Positions 16,780 to 24,901 of a stretch of DNA of 64,000 nt are shown piece by piece. Positions within the stretch are counted from its first letter, which is position 1; each line of letters begins with the position of its first letter. The position numbers and the translations under genes were made by a program. The stretch covers positions 1 through 64,000 of the forward strand of contig NZ_QKTV01000002.1 in the NCBI RefSeq assembly GCF_003362725.1, given 5' to 3'. The notes under the pieces are model-generated. The model ran no database searches. It was not told where the DNA came from and worked only from the letters and a program-made list of their open reading frames with translations. Source of the stretch: Winogradskyella aurantiaca (GTDB lineage Bacteria; Bacteroidota; Bacteroidia; Flavobacteriales; Flavobacteriaceae).

Positions 16780-17475
16780 ATGACTTTAAACTGTGTAGTA
16801 GTTGATGACTCTGCAATTCAACGCCTCTCAATCGTCAAGTTAATTGAAAATCATTCGTCCCTCAATTTAATTGCCGAGTATAGCAGTGCGTTGGAAACCA
16901 AGAACGGTCTCAATACACACAAGGTAGATTTAATCTTCCTTGATATTGAGATGCCAGTATTAAATGGTTTTGAGCTTTTGGATGTCCTCAACAACAAGCC
17001 TCAAATTATTTTCGTAACGGGTAAAACCGAATATGCTTTTAAAGCATTTAATTACGATGCTACAGACTACCTTCAAAAGCCCATTACCAGAGAACGTTTT
17101 AATACTGCTGTTGAAAAAGCAATTGAGCAACATAAATTAAAGCTTGATTTTAACGAAGCTGATGGTGAGCATATCTTCGTAAAAAGTAACCTTAAAAAAC
17201 GTAAGGTATACATAAGAGATATCAAATGGATTGAAGCTCTTGGCGATTATGTAAAAGTGGTAACAGAAGAAAATAGCCTTGTTGTTTTATCTACAATGAA
17301 GGCTTTTGAAAAAGAACTACCAGAAGGAAAGTTCTTAAGAATCCACAAATCATACATTGTCAACTTAGATAAGATAGATAGATTTAATAGTAAGAATGTT
17401 GAAGTTGGTGCTTACGAAATACCTTTAAGTAGAAACAAAAAGACACAACTTGTTGATGCCCTAAACAACATGTAG
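16780..17475 (+). CDS. LytTR-family two-component response regulator
   Basis: A 231-residue response regulator. The N-terminal receiver domain has the acidic pair D9/D10, phospho-acceptor D55 (LDIEMP), T80 and K100, all the residues expected for phosphorylation. The C-terminal half (about 130-231) is a LytTR DNA-binding domain (FVKSNLKKRKV, then FLRIHKSYIVNLDKI). It should act as a transcription factor controlled by a LytS/YehU-like histidine kinase. No kinase is adjacent, so it is an orphan here. It converges on priA with a 2-bp gap. Target genes are unknown. Confidence 0.93.
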   Translation: MTLNCVVVDDSAIQRLSIVKLIENHSSLNLIAEYSSALETKNGLNTHKVDLIFLDIEMPVLNGFELLDVLNNKPQIIFVTGKTEYAFKAFNYDATDYLQKPITRERFNTAVEKAIEQHKLKLDFNEADGEHIFVKSNLKKRKVYIRDIKWIEALGDYVKVVTEENSLVVLSTMKAFEKELPEGKFLRIHKSYIVNLDKIDRFNSKNVEVGAYEIPLSRNKKTQLVDALNNM

Positions 17476-17477
17476 TC

Positions 17478-19925
17478 TTAATAACTGTCAACGTTTATAA
17501 CTACGCGCACAGCCCTAAAATCTTTTATACTTAAGAAGCTATTCTCAATTTTCAGAATGGCTTCTTTCGTTTTTAATAGAGACCTGTCTGGAGCAATTTT
17601 CACCATGATATTCTTATGATACTGGTTTCTAATTCTGGAAATAGGAGGAAACTCAGGACCAAGTACCCCGGCCTTTAAGGCGTTTCGCAACGATTTGGCA
17701 AACCACTCTGAAGCCATATTAACTAAGTCTGCATTCCGGTGCCTTAAACTGATTTTTATAGTTCTATAAATTGGTGGGTAATGAAACTGATGGCGATCGT
17801 TCATCTGCTCCTTGAACATAGAACTATAATCGTTAACAGAGACCTGTTGCAGAATGTTATGGTAGGGGTTATAAGTTTGGATAATCACTTTACCACGCTC
17901 ATCTGTTCTACCCGACCGGCCAGAAACCTGAGATAATAACTGATAACAGCGTTCATGTGCTCTAAAATCAGGAAAATTGAGAAGGTTATCAGCATTGAGA
18001 ACCCCTACGAGTTTCACATCTCTAAAATCCAGTCCTTTGGTGACCATCTGAGTGCCAACTAATATGTCTATCTCTTTATCTTCAAAGCGCTCTATGAGTT
18101 TTTCGAAGCTGTATTTTCCCCTTGTGGTATCCAGATCCATTCTAGCCACCTTTGCCTTAGGGAATAACTCCTTTACCTCGGCCTCCACTTGTTGAGTACC
18201 AAACCCTTTAGTATCAAGGCTTGCATTACCACAGGCCTCACAATTGGACATTTTGGGCTTATTAAAACCACAGTAATGACAACGAAGTTGATTTTTGTAT
18301 TGATGATAGGTTAAACTAACATCGCAATTAGGACATTGCGGTGAATGACCGCAAGTAAGGCATTCTAAGATTGGCGAAAATCCCCTACGATTTTGAAATA
18401 AGATAATTTGAAAGTTCTGATCCAGCGTTTCGGTCATTTCCTCAATAAGGCGATCGGAAAAATGCCCTGTCATTCGTTTACGCTTGTATTTATCTGCCAG
18501 GTCTACCAATTCAATATCCGGCATTAATACATTATTAAAACGCTTGGTCATTTCTACCAAATGATATTTACCATTGGTTGCGTTAAAATAGCTTTCCATA
18601 CTAGGTGTGGCTGATCCCAATAAAACCTTAGAATTAAACTGCCTGCCCAAAACTATGGCCGCATCTCTGGCATGATATCTAGGAGCTGGATCAAATTGCT
18701 TGTAAGACACCTCATGCTCCTCATCAATGATAACCAAATCAAGATTCTCATAAGGCAAAAATACAGAGGATCTGGCCCCTATTACTACTTTGCCTTTTCC
18801 TTCTTCTAATAGTTTCTGCCATACTTCAAGGCGTTCATTAGAAGAGTATTTGGAGTGGAAGACCAGGACCTGATCCCCAAAACGCTGTTCCAATCGTTTG
18901 ACCAATTGCGTGGTGAGTGCAATTTCCGGAACTAAATATAAAGCCTGCTTTTGTTGCTGCAGAGTTTGCTCTATAGCCTTGATATACAACTCGGTTTTAC
19001 CAGAAGAGGTAACACCATGTAACAGAACTATTTTACCATCTTCAAACCCCTCTTCCACAGATTCAAAGGCTTGTTGTTGTTCTGCATTGAGTTGTGGCGA
19101 TTCACCATGAGCCATCTCCCCTTCCTTTATCCTGGAGGATTCAAGAAAGAACTCTTCAACAATCTGTTTGTCAATTAATGATTTTACTATGGTGGAGCTG
19201 CTATTTGAAACTTCAAGCAAGGATTTAACCTTGACAAGTTCTTTTGCCCCATTTAGCTGAAATAATGATAAGACCACAGCGCGTTGTTTGGGAGCTCGAT
19301 TAAGAATGTCTAGAAGTTCTTGTAAGTGTTCTTCGAATCTGTAGGTTGGATGTAGTTGCACATAGCGTACCATTTTTGGCTTATATCGCTCCTGCAACTG
19401 CTCATGTAGTTCAATTAATCCCTTATTAACCATTGAGTGAATAATGGGAAGCACATGTTTTCTATTTAAAATATCAGAAATCTCATTAATAGATAATTGA
19501 GACTGGTAGGTCAAAGCCTCTAACAGTAAAAATTCATTATCAGTTAAATCACGATCCGAAAGGTCTAAGTATTCGGGCTTTACAATAATCGATTCACTAC
19601 TTAGTAATAATCCACTTGGCATAGCTGCACGCATAACTTCACCAAGCGAACACATGTAGTATGAGGACAACCAATTCCAGAATTTAATTTGGTCTTCAGT
19701 AACCGATGCCGTCTTATCCAGAATGGTATAAACAGGCTTTGCCTCGTAGGCTTGAGGTTCAACCTCGTGTAATGCATAAACTATTGCGGTATAGAGTTTG
19801 GATTTACCAAAGGGGACGGCCACTCGCTGTCCCTTTTCAATACTACCAATTTGATCGTCCTCTACTCTGTAAGTGAACAGACGTCTTAATGGAAGTGGAA
19901 GGATAACATCCGCAAATAAGGCCAT
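17478..19925 (-). CDS. priA: Primosomal protein N' (replication restart helicase PriA)
   Basis: Superfamily 2 3'-5' DNA helicase that reloads the replisome at collapsed forks. Of its 815 residues, the N-terminal DNA-binding domain covers about 1-200, Walker A is GVTSSGKT (304-311) and Walker B is DEEH (401-404). Eight zinc-binding cysteines are all present (522, 525, 531, 534, 549, 552, 562, 565). The QVSGRSGR motif VI follows. It is the last gene of the nadC-brkB-DUF2147-priA run and overlaps the preceding stop by one base (TAATG), which suggests translational coupling. Confidence 0.97.
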   Translation of the reverse strand: MALFADVILPLPLRRLFTYRVEDDQIGSIEKGQRVAVPFGKSKLYTAIVYALHEVEPQAYEAKPVYTILDKTASVTEDQIKFWNWLSSYYMCSLGEVMRAAMPSGLLLSSESIIVKPEYLDLSDRDLTDNEFLLLEALTYQSQLSINEISDILNRKHVLPIIHSMVNKGLIELHEQLQERYKPKMVRYVQLHPTYRFEEHLQELLDILNRAPKQRAVVLSLFQLNGAKELVKVKSLLEVSNSSSTIVKSLIDKQIVEEFFLESSRIKEGEMAHGESPQLNAEQQQAFESVEEGFEDGKIVLLHGVTSSGKTELYIKAIEQTLQQQKQALYLVPEIALTTQLVKRLEQRFGDQVLVFHSKYSSNERLEVWQKLLEEGKGKVVIGARSSVFLPYENLDLVIIDEEHEVSYKQFDPAPRYHARDAAIVLGRQFNSKVLLGSATPSMESYFNATNGKYHLVEMTKRFNNVLMPDIELVDLADKYKRKRMTGHFSDRLIEEMTETLDQNFQIILFQNRRGFSPILECLTCGHSPQCPNCDVSLTYHQYKNQLRCHYCGFNKPKMSNCEACGNASLDTKGFGTQQVEAEVKELFPKAKVARMDLDTTRGKYSFEKLIERFEDKEIDILVGTQMVTKGLDFRDVKLVGVLNADNLLNFPDFRAHERCYQLLSQVSGRSGRTDERGKVIIQTYNPYHNILQQVSVNDYSSMFKEQMNDRHQFHYPPIYRTIKISLRHRNADLVNMASEWFAKSLRNALKAGVLGPEFPPISRIRNQYHKNIMVKIAPDRSLLKTKEAILKIENSFLSIKDFRAVRVVINVDSY

Positions 19926-20344
19926 TATTTAACGCGCTCCCAATATTGAGTTTTGTAGAAGAATGCCACATAACCTCTTACCTGAAGCTTATTAGCTTCT
20001 TCAAGTTTTAATCGGCACTTATAAGTTTTACCTGTTGAAGGATTAACAATAGTCCCATTTTCATAGATATCGTCATCTTTAACCATACTATTTATTATGG
20101 TCATACCCATAATGGGTTTGTCTTTGAGCTCTCCTTCGCATTTAGAACAAACAGAGTTCACTTTATCAGGGTTCAGAATCTCTATAATATCCCCGTAAAG
20201 CTTCCCATCTTTTTCATAAAGATTAACAATGGATTTCGGCTCACCGGTTTCATCATCAATGGTACGCCACTTTCCTAATATATCCTGAGCATTTGATAAT
20301 TGAACGGTTATAAGGGCTGCTATGATAACTAGTAATTTATTCAT
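19925..20344 (-). CDS. Secreted DUF2147 domain protein
   Basis: A 139-residue protein with a signal peptide (MNKLLVIIAALITVQLSNAQ) and a DUF2147-type beta-rich core: ILGKWRTIDDETGEP at the start of the mature part and a C-terminal VAFFYKTQYWERV. A pair of cysteines (CSKC) lies in the middle of the chain. The family is periplasmic or secreted and of unknown function. It overlaps brkB by 8 bp and priA by 1 bp, so it is embedded in the operon. Confidence 0.85.
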   Translation of the reverse strand: MNKLLVIIAALITVQLSNAQDILGKWRTIDDETGEPKSIVNLYEKDGKLYGDIIEILNPDKVNSVCSKCEGELKDKPIMGMTIINSMVKDDDIYENGTIVNPSTGKTYKCRLKLEEANKLQVRGYVAFFYKTQYWERVK

Positions 20345-21287
20345 TTGAATTTTGGTGTTGTTGATGTAATACTCTTAGCGTGACGTTTAATTCGTATCCC
20401 AGTAACAGGATATTGGAATTGAGCCATAAATATAATAGAAGAATCAATAAAGCCCCAATAGAACCATAGAGTTCGTTGTATTTTGAAAAGGATTCAATAT
20501 ATACTCCAAAGAAGTAAGAAGTGATGATTATTAAGATAGTTGTAAGGAGTGCTCCAACTGAAAAAAACCTGGTATGCTTACCCTCACGGGTTCCAAAATA
20601 GTACAAGGTCGCTGTAGCTATATAAACCATGATCACATAAAACAGATATTTTAAGGCCTGAATCCAACCTAAACCTGACTGATTTATGTCTTCATCAAAT
20701 GCTGCATCATAAATAGGAGCCAGTATGTAAATTTGAACATAGCCACTCACCGCAACGGTAAGTATCAATAGCAAGACTAAAATAAGTGATACGCCAAGTG
20801 CATATAAGTATTGCCTAAAAAGATTACGGGTCAATACATCGTGGTATGATGTTTCAAAGCTCGTAAAAACAGAATTCACACCATTGGCCATCAAAAAAAG
20901 TGATAATACAAAGACTGAGGACACCAGTCCTGCCCCCCTATTTTTATTGATATTCTCAAAAATATTCTGGTTAAAAAACTCTGAGGTTTGTGGGGGTAAA
21001 ATAGAATCTAAGAAAGACAAAAAATCTTCTTGAAAACCAGGAATCGTGATGTTTGGGATAATAATGATTACAAAGAGTAAAAACGGAAATATAGCCGTGA
21101 AAAAATTAAACGCAATGGCACTGGCTCTCGTAGTAAGCGTTCCTTCTACTATCCCAACAGTGTATAATTCAAGCAGATCATAGATTGATAGCCCTTCTAA
21201 TCCCGGTAGTTTAATTGATTTTAAAAACCGTACTATATATTTTAAAATGGGGATTTTATCCAGAACCTCTTCTACACGTTTGGACAT
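20337..21287 (-). CDS. YihY/BrkB family inner-membrane protein
   Basis: A polytopic membrane protein of 316 residues with about six transmembrane helices. It carries the family hallmark TTRASAIAFNFFTAIFPFLL near residue 55 and a conserved GSIGALLILLLYLWLNSNILLLG region, here split as GSIGAL and LYLWLNSNILLLGYE near the C-terminus. The family was once called ribonuclease BN/BrkB, but that assignment has been withdrawn and the function is unsettled. It sits 3 bp after nadC and overlaps the DUF2147 gene by 8 bp. Confidence 0.92.
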   Translation of the reverse strand: MSKRVEEVLDKIPILKYIVRFLKSIKLPGLEGLSIYDLLELYTVGIVEGTLTTRASAIAFNFFTAIFPFLLFVIIIIPNITIPGFQEDFLSFLDSILPPQTSEFFNQNIFENINKNRGAGLVSSVFVLSLFLMANGVNSVFTSFETSYHDVLTRNLFRQYLYALGVSLILVLLLILTVAVSGYVQIYILAPIYDAAFDEDINQSGLGWIQALKYLFYVIMVYIATATLYYFGTREGKHTRFFSVGALLTTILIIITSYFFGVYIESFSKYNELYGSIGALLILLLYLWLNSNILLLGYELNVTLRVLHQQHQNSNE

Positions 21288-21290
21288 AGG

Positions 21291-22148
21291 CTAAACTGCT
21301 TTTAAACTTAAATCCATATTATAAACAGAATGTGTCAACGCCCCAGATGAGATATAATTTACGCCACATTCAGCATATGATCTTATAGTTGATTCTGTGA
21401 TTCCACCTGAAGATTCTGTGAGACATTTATTACCAATGCGTTTAACCGCTTCTCTCGTTTCGTCAAAATTAAAGTTATCAATAAGAATACGATAGACGCC
21501 ATCAGACTTCAGGATTTCATCTATTTCATCTAGGTTCCTTGCCTCTACAATAATTTTGAGATCCAAGTCATGGGATCTCAGATAGTTTTTAGTTTTTTCT
21601 ATGGCCTCAGTGATTCCTCCCGAAAAATCAATATGGTTGTCTTTTAACATGATCATATCATAAAGCGCAAACCTATGATTTTCACCACCACCAATTTTAA
21701 CAGCCCATTTTTCGAGGGCTCTAATTCCAGGGGTGGTTTTTCTGGTATCTAAAATCTTGGTGTTGGTACCTTCCAACAATTTGACAAACGATTGGGTTTT
21801 GGTTGCAATGGCGCTCATACGCTGCATAGCGTTTAATACTAACCGCTCAGACTTAAGAATGGACTGTGATGCACCCTCCACATAAAAGACAATATCCCCA
21901 TGTGATACCTTACTTCCATCTGGAATCAACGTCTCAATTGTCATATCAGAATCCACATAGTGAAATACCTTCTTTGCAAAATCAACACCCGCTATAATGC
22001 CTTCATCTTTAACTAACAGCTTCGCCTTACCCTTGGCATCCTTTGGGATACAGGCCAGGGAACTATGGTCGCCATCACCAATATCTTCTCGTATGGCATT
22101 GGTAATAATGAGATAGAGCTCGTTTTGAAATTGTGCTTCGGAAATCAT
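21291..22148 (-). CDS. nadC: Nicotinate-nucleotide pyrophosphorylase (carboxylating)
   Basis: Quinolinate phosphoribosyltransferase. It makes nicotinate mononucleotide from quinolinate and PRPP with loss of CO2, in de novo NAD synthesis. The EDIGDGDHSS motif, the RKTTPGIRALEKWAVKIGGGENHR active-site segment (as RKTTPGIRALEKWAV then GGGENHR) and the C-terminal SSGGITESTIRSYAECGVNYIS core are all intact. I choose ATG 22148 (285 aa): the longer frame would start at a TTG (22190-22188) that coincides with the probable -33 promoter element. First gene of the nadC-brkB-DUF2147-priA operon. Confidence 0.96.
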   Translation of the reverse strand: MISEAQFQNELYLIITNAIREDIGDGDHSSLACIPKDAKGKAKLLVKDEGIIAGVDFAKKVFHYVDSDMTIETLIPDGSKVSHGDIVFYVEGASQSILKSERLVLNAMQRMSAIATKTQSFVKLLEGTNTKILDTRKTTPGIRALEKWAVKIGGGENHRFALYDMIMLKDNHIDFSGGITEAIEKTKNYLRSHDLDLKIIVEARNLDEIDEILKSDGVYRILIDNFNFDETREAVKRIGNKCLTESSGGITESTIRSYAECGVNYISSGALTHSVYNMDLSLKAV

Positions 22149-22161
22149 GTGGAATTTTATG

Positions 22162-22190
22162 TAAAAATAGGAATTGGAAACCGAATTCAA
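22162..22190 (-). promoter_or_regulatory. nadC operon promoter (TTG-N18-TATTTTTA)
   Basis: Minus strand TTG (22190-22188), 18 bases, then TATTTTTA (22169-22162), one base off the TAnnTTTG consensus. It would start the nadC-brkB-DUF2147-priA transcript a few bases before the ATG at 22148. Confidence 0.5.
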
Positions 22191-22224
22191 ACCACCTATA
22201 ACCTTAAAACTCCCGAATTATTGG

Positions 22225-22232
22225 TAGCTTTG
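22225..22232 (+). promoter_or_regulatory. rlmH -7 promoter box
   Basis: TAGCTTTG is an exact TAnnTTTG match, 16 bases before the rlmH ATG, implying a very short leader. No clear -33 element is seen. Confidence 0.5.
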
Positions 22233-22248
22233 ATTTCATTTATTTTGA

Positions 22249-22722
22249 ATGACTATTTCACTTCTAGCCATAGGAAAAACCGATAATAAACAGCTTCAAT
22301 CTTTAATTGAAGACTATTCCAGGCGTTTAAAACACTACGTAAAATTTGAACTGGATGTTATTCCAGATATTAAAAACGCCAAGAACCTCTCCGAGACCGA
22401 ACAAAAAAAGCGAGAAGGTGAGCTCATACTTAAGAAAATTCAGAATACAGATGTGATAGTTCTACTCGATGAAAATGGAAAAGACTACAGTTCAGTGCTA
22501 TTTTCTAAATACTTGCAAAAACATATGAACTCAGGCATCAAACGCCTGGTGTTTGTGATTGGAGGGCCCTATGGTTTTTCAGAAGAAATGTATCAGGCAG
22601 CGAAAGGACAACTCAGTCTGTCAAAAATGACATTCTCACACCAGATGGTGCGCTTGTTCGCAATCGAACAAATATATAGAGGGTTTACTATTTTAAGGAA
22701 TGAACCCTATCACCATAGATAA
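22249..22722 (+). CDS. rlmH: 23S rRNA (pseudouridine-1915-N3)-methyltransferase
   Basis: SPOUT-class methyltransferase that modifies pseudouridine 1915 in helix 69 of 23S rRNA using S-adenosylmethionine. At 157 residues it has the family length. The SAM-binding knot motifs are present: LLDENGKDYSS, FVIGGPYGFSE and the C-terminal SKMTFSHQMVRLFAIEQIYRG, ending in NEPYHHR as in the family. It stands alone on the plus strand between divergent nadC and convergent hpf. Confidence 0.97.
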   Translation: MTISLLAIGKTDNKQLQSLIEDYSRRLKHYVKFELDVIPDIKNAKNLSETEQKKREGELILKKIQNTDVIVLLDENGKDYSSVLFSKYLQKHMNSGIKRLVFVIGGPYGFSEEMYQAAKGQLSLSKMTFSHQMVRLFAIEQIYRGFTILRNEPYHHR

Positions 22723-22756
22723 ATAGCAAACCCTCTAAAAATTTTGCGCCGGAAGT

Positions 22757-23056
22757 TTAATAGGTCTTAAATACTTCTTTGCGCTTTTTCAACTGACGAT
22801 TCAAATCGCTAATAGTTTCCGATACTGCCAGCTCATACGAATGCTCATTAGAGGTCGCATAGAGTCTTGGTCCCGGAAGACTCAATTCTATATTACAAAT
22901 TTTTCCTGCTTCATGGTCTTTATCATCATGTTTGATGTACACCTGAGCAGATATTAAGAATTCAAATTTCTCAGCTAATTTCTGAAGCTTTTCTTCAGTA
23001 AATGCTGAAAGTGTTGCACTAACGTCGGTATTTACATATTGAAAATTCACTGTCAT
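22757..23056 (-). CDS. hpf: Ribosome hibernation-promoting factor (HPF/RaiA family, short form)
   Basis: A 99-residue protein with the HPF/RaiA S30AE fold. The central segment AGKICNIELSLPGPRLYATSNE matches the family (as AGKICNIELSLPG and RLYATS), and the basic C-terminus (LNRQLKKRKEVFKTY) is typical of the short form. Members bind the 30S decoding site and keep ribosomes dormant in stationary phase or stress. The gene is monocistronic. A TTG-N18-TATCTTAG promoter and, further upstream, a perfect 14-bp palindrome precede it. Confidence 0.9.
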   Translation of the reverse strand: MTVNFQYVNTDVSATLSAFTEEKLQKLAEKFEFLISAQVYIKHDDKDHEAGKICNIELSLPGPRLYATSNEHSYELAVSETISDLNRQLKKRKEVFKTY

Positions 23057-23088
23057 AAGATCACGTCATTTATTGTTTTTCTATTTAT

Positions 23089-23117
23089 CTAAGATACGGA
23101 AACCTGCCTTTTAACAA
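23089..23117 (-). promoter_or_regulatory. Putative hpf promoter (TTG-N18-TATCTTAG)
   Basis: Minus strand TTG (23117-23115), 18 bases, TATCTTAG (23096-23089). It departs from TAnnTTTG at one position. It lies 32 bp upstream of the hpf ATG. Confidence 0.4.
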
Positions 23118-23154
23118 GGTGATAATAATCATAAAATTTCTTGAAATATCATCA

Positions 23155-23168
23155 TTTGACCGGTCAAA
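23155..23168. promoter_or_regulatory. Perfect 14-bp palindrome TTTGACCGGTCAAA upstream of hpf
   Basis: The palindrome lies between the stop of the upstream gene and the probable hpf promoter, about 40 bp upstream of the -33 element. It has the dyad symmetry of an operator or activator site. It makes a poor terminator, since the only possible loop is CCGG and no T-run follows. The cognate factor is unknown. Confidence 0.4.
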
Positions 23169-23195
23169 AAGATAGATTGTGTTAATCAATTCTTT

Positions 23196-23861
23196 TTAGA
23201 TTTGACACTTCTTAGGTATCACCAATTTACGCTTGACTTGTTTTACTTCCGCTAGCGTAAACCGACTTATAATCGCAGCATTCTTGTCTAATACTGTCTT
23301 AGACAAAACTAACCCACTATCGGTAAATCGAGTCTCAAACCAATATTCATAAGTGTCGGGATCTAAAAATGGTGGCATATGATCTGGATAATTATAATCA
23401 AAGACATAGATTTTCTTGGCAAAGGACTGATCGACCTCGTTGGTATTAAGAATAGTTATTTTCTTAACACGCTTAGCTTTTATTACCGTGTCAGTCACAA
23501 AGTGATTATAATCCATGGGACGCTCCATAAAATAGGGATCCCACTTTTTAACATCTTCACACTTCACCACAACATCCACCCCACTGGAATAAATAAACTT
23601 AGAAACAGTTGCTGAAGCCGTCAATAAGTTGTTATCTCTAAACTCTATGCGATTGCTTTTCTGTTCTGAGGTATCTACCCTAGCAATAATGGAATTATCT
23701 CCCGAATTGGCTAGTATAATACGTGTTCCGGAGGATGCTTCCGTACCTTGTTGTTCTGATTCATAGCGAAGTACTGTGTCAAACTCATACTGCAATTGTG
23801 CATGACAAAACTGCAACAGGCACATGGCCAATCCAAGAAAAAGTAGTGGTAATCGCATCAT
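23196..23861 (-). CDS. Secreted protein of unknown function
   Basis: I do not recognise this protein. The best start is ATG 23861 (MMRLPLLFLGLAMCLLQ), giving a signal peptide that ends near CHAQ and about 220 residues. An upstream TTG (23898-23900) would add 13 residues and spoil the signal peptide. The mature part is beta-rich and charged, with the segment RVKKITILNTNEVDQ and a C-terminal basic stretch KQVKRKLVIPKKCQI. It is probably periplasmic or outer-surface. It follows the VOC gene by 45 bp (from ATG 23861) and could be in one unit with it. Confidence 0.7.
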   Translation of the reverse strand: MMRLPLLFLGLAMCLLQFCHAQLQYEFDTVLRYESEQQGTEASSGTRIILANSGDNSIIARVDTSEQKSNRIEFRDNNLLTASATVSKFIYSSGVDVVVKCEDVKKWDPYFMERPMDYNHFVTDTVIKAKRVKKITILNTNEVDQSFAKKIYVFDYNYPDHMPPFLDPDTYEYWFETRFTDSGLVLSKTVLDKNAAIISRFTLAEVKQVKRKLVIPKKCQI

Positions 23862-23906
23862 TTGACTAAAGTAGTACTTTCTGAAAAAGGGTTCTATCAA
23901 AACATT

Positions 23907-24416
23907 TTATTCTTGATAGGCCCCAGATGAATAAGTCAGCTCATAACTGTGGGTGTATATCTCAAATACAATTCCAAAGGGATCCTCTACGTATACCATC
24001 TGATAGGGCTTTTCACCCGGATAATAGGTTCTTATAGGCATACGCTGTTTACCCCCGTGATCTACGATTTTTTTAGTCAGGCCTTCTATATCAGGATCCT
24101 GAACACAAAAATGAAAAAGCCCCGTATTAAAAGGGTTAAACTCTGGCGCCTCTTTTACTCCATGCGGAAAGCTAAATAACTCAATACCTATACCATCTGA
24201 GGTGGCCATATGCGCAATATCAAACTGTTCCCAGTCTTCGCCAAACACATCGATGCACATTTGTCCAATGGCTGTCTCACGTTCTTTTTTAACGGTTGAA
24301 GGTGCCATAATAAGATACCAGCCCATAACCTCATTATAAAATTTAACGGCTTTATTGATATCTGGAACGGTAATCCCTATATGAGAAAACGATCTCGGGT
24401 AGTTTTGCTCTTTCAT
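23907..24416 (-). CDS. VOC (glyoxalase/bleomycin-resistance) family protein
   Basis: A 169-residue cytoplasmic protein with the paired beta-alpha-beta-beta-beta units of the vicinal oxygen chelate fold. Candidate metal ligands are H12 (SFSHIGITVPD), an acidic residue in the GIGIELFSFPHG segment, H in GLFHFCVQD, and E near the C-terminus (PFGIVFEIYTHS). Family members include glyoxalase I, extradiol dioxygenases and resistance proteins; substrate cannot be told from sequence. It overlaps the preceding gene by 4 bp. Confidence 0.88.
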   Translation of the reverse strand: MKEQNYPRSFSHIGITVPDINKAVKFYNEVMGWYLIMAPSTVKKERETAIGQMCIDVFGEDWEQFDIAHMATSDGIGIELFSFPHGVKEAPEFNPFNTGLFHFCVQDPDIEGLTKKIVDHGGKQRMPIRTYYPGEKPYQMVYVEDPFGIVFEIYTHSYELTYSSGAYQE

Positions 24417-24763
24417 TTCTTGTACTTTTTAAATGTCACTTTAGCTTTTGTTGGTTTGTTAGAATCAAAATACATTTCAAATCCAGGCTTCAAAAAAAAC
24501 CCCTTCTTTTCTTTAACGGGAACTTCAACCTCAGCGAGTATTTTGCCATTCTCTTCTATGCGAACAAAAAACGGGTTATCTCCTAAGTTTTTGATAATAC
24601 CCATACTTAGATCATCCGTATAAGGATTAATAGCCCCATCTTGACCTGGCCCCTTGCCGGTAATGCCCATACTTTGCCTCGAGCCTAACTCAATTATCTG
24701 TTGGGCATACAAACCAGTTTGAATCATTAAAACAACACATATAATGTTTAAAATCTTCTTCAT
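24413..24763 (-). CDS. Small secreted protein of unknown function
   Basis: A 116-residue protein with a clear signal peptide (MKKILNIICVVLMIQTGLYAQ). The mature part contains GITGKGPGQDGAINPY and a lysine-rich C-terminus. It is predicted to be extracytoplasmic; no domain is recognised. The 4-bp overlap with the VOC gene indicates co-translation, though a functional link between a secreted and a cytoplasmic protein is not obvious. Confidence 0.75.
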   Translation of the reverse strand: MKKILNIICVVLMIQTGLYAQQIIELGSRQSMGITGKGPGQDGAINPYTDDLSMGIIKNLGDNPFFVRIEENGKILAEVEVPVKEKKGFFLKPGFEMYFDSNKPTKAKVTFKKYKK

Positions 24764-24901
24764 TACATTGATTTTTAAACGCTTAAATTACAATTAAATG
24801 CTAACAACCACACCTAATTTATTAAGTTATAACATCGTTTTAATAGGGTATAATTATTTATTTTCGCGATTGAAAAAATTGCTGGTTTAAACTAAGAGCT
24901 T

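Noticed and set aside
22149-22190. N-terminal extension of nadC from a TTG
   Set aside because: The TTG coincides with the -33 element of the probable promoter, and the added residues are not family-like; ATG 22148 fits better.
22678-22736. Perfect 9-bp inverted repeat AGAGGGTTT / AAACCCTCT as an rlmH terminator
   Set aside because: The loop is 41 bases, one arm encodes the conserved C-terminus of RlmH, and no T-run follows; it may be chance.
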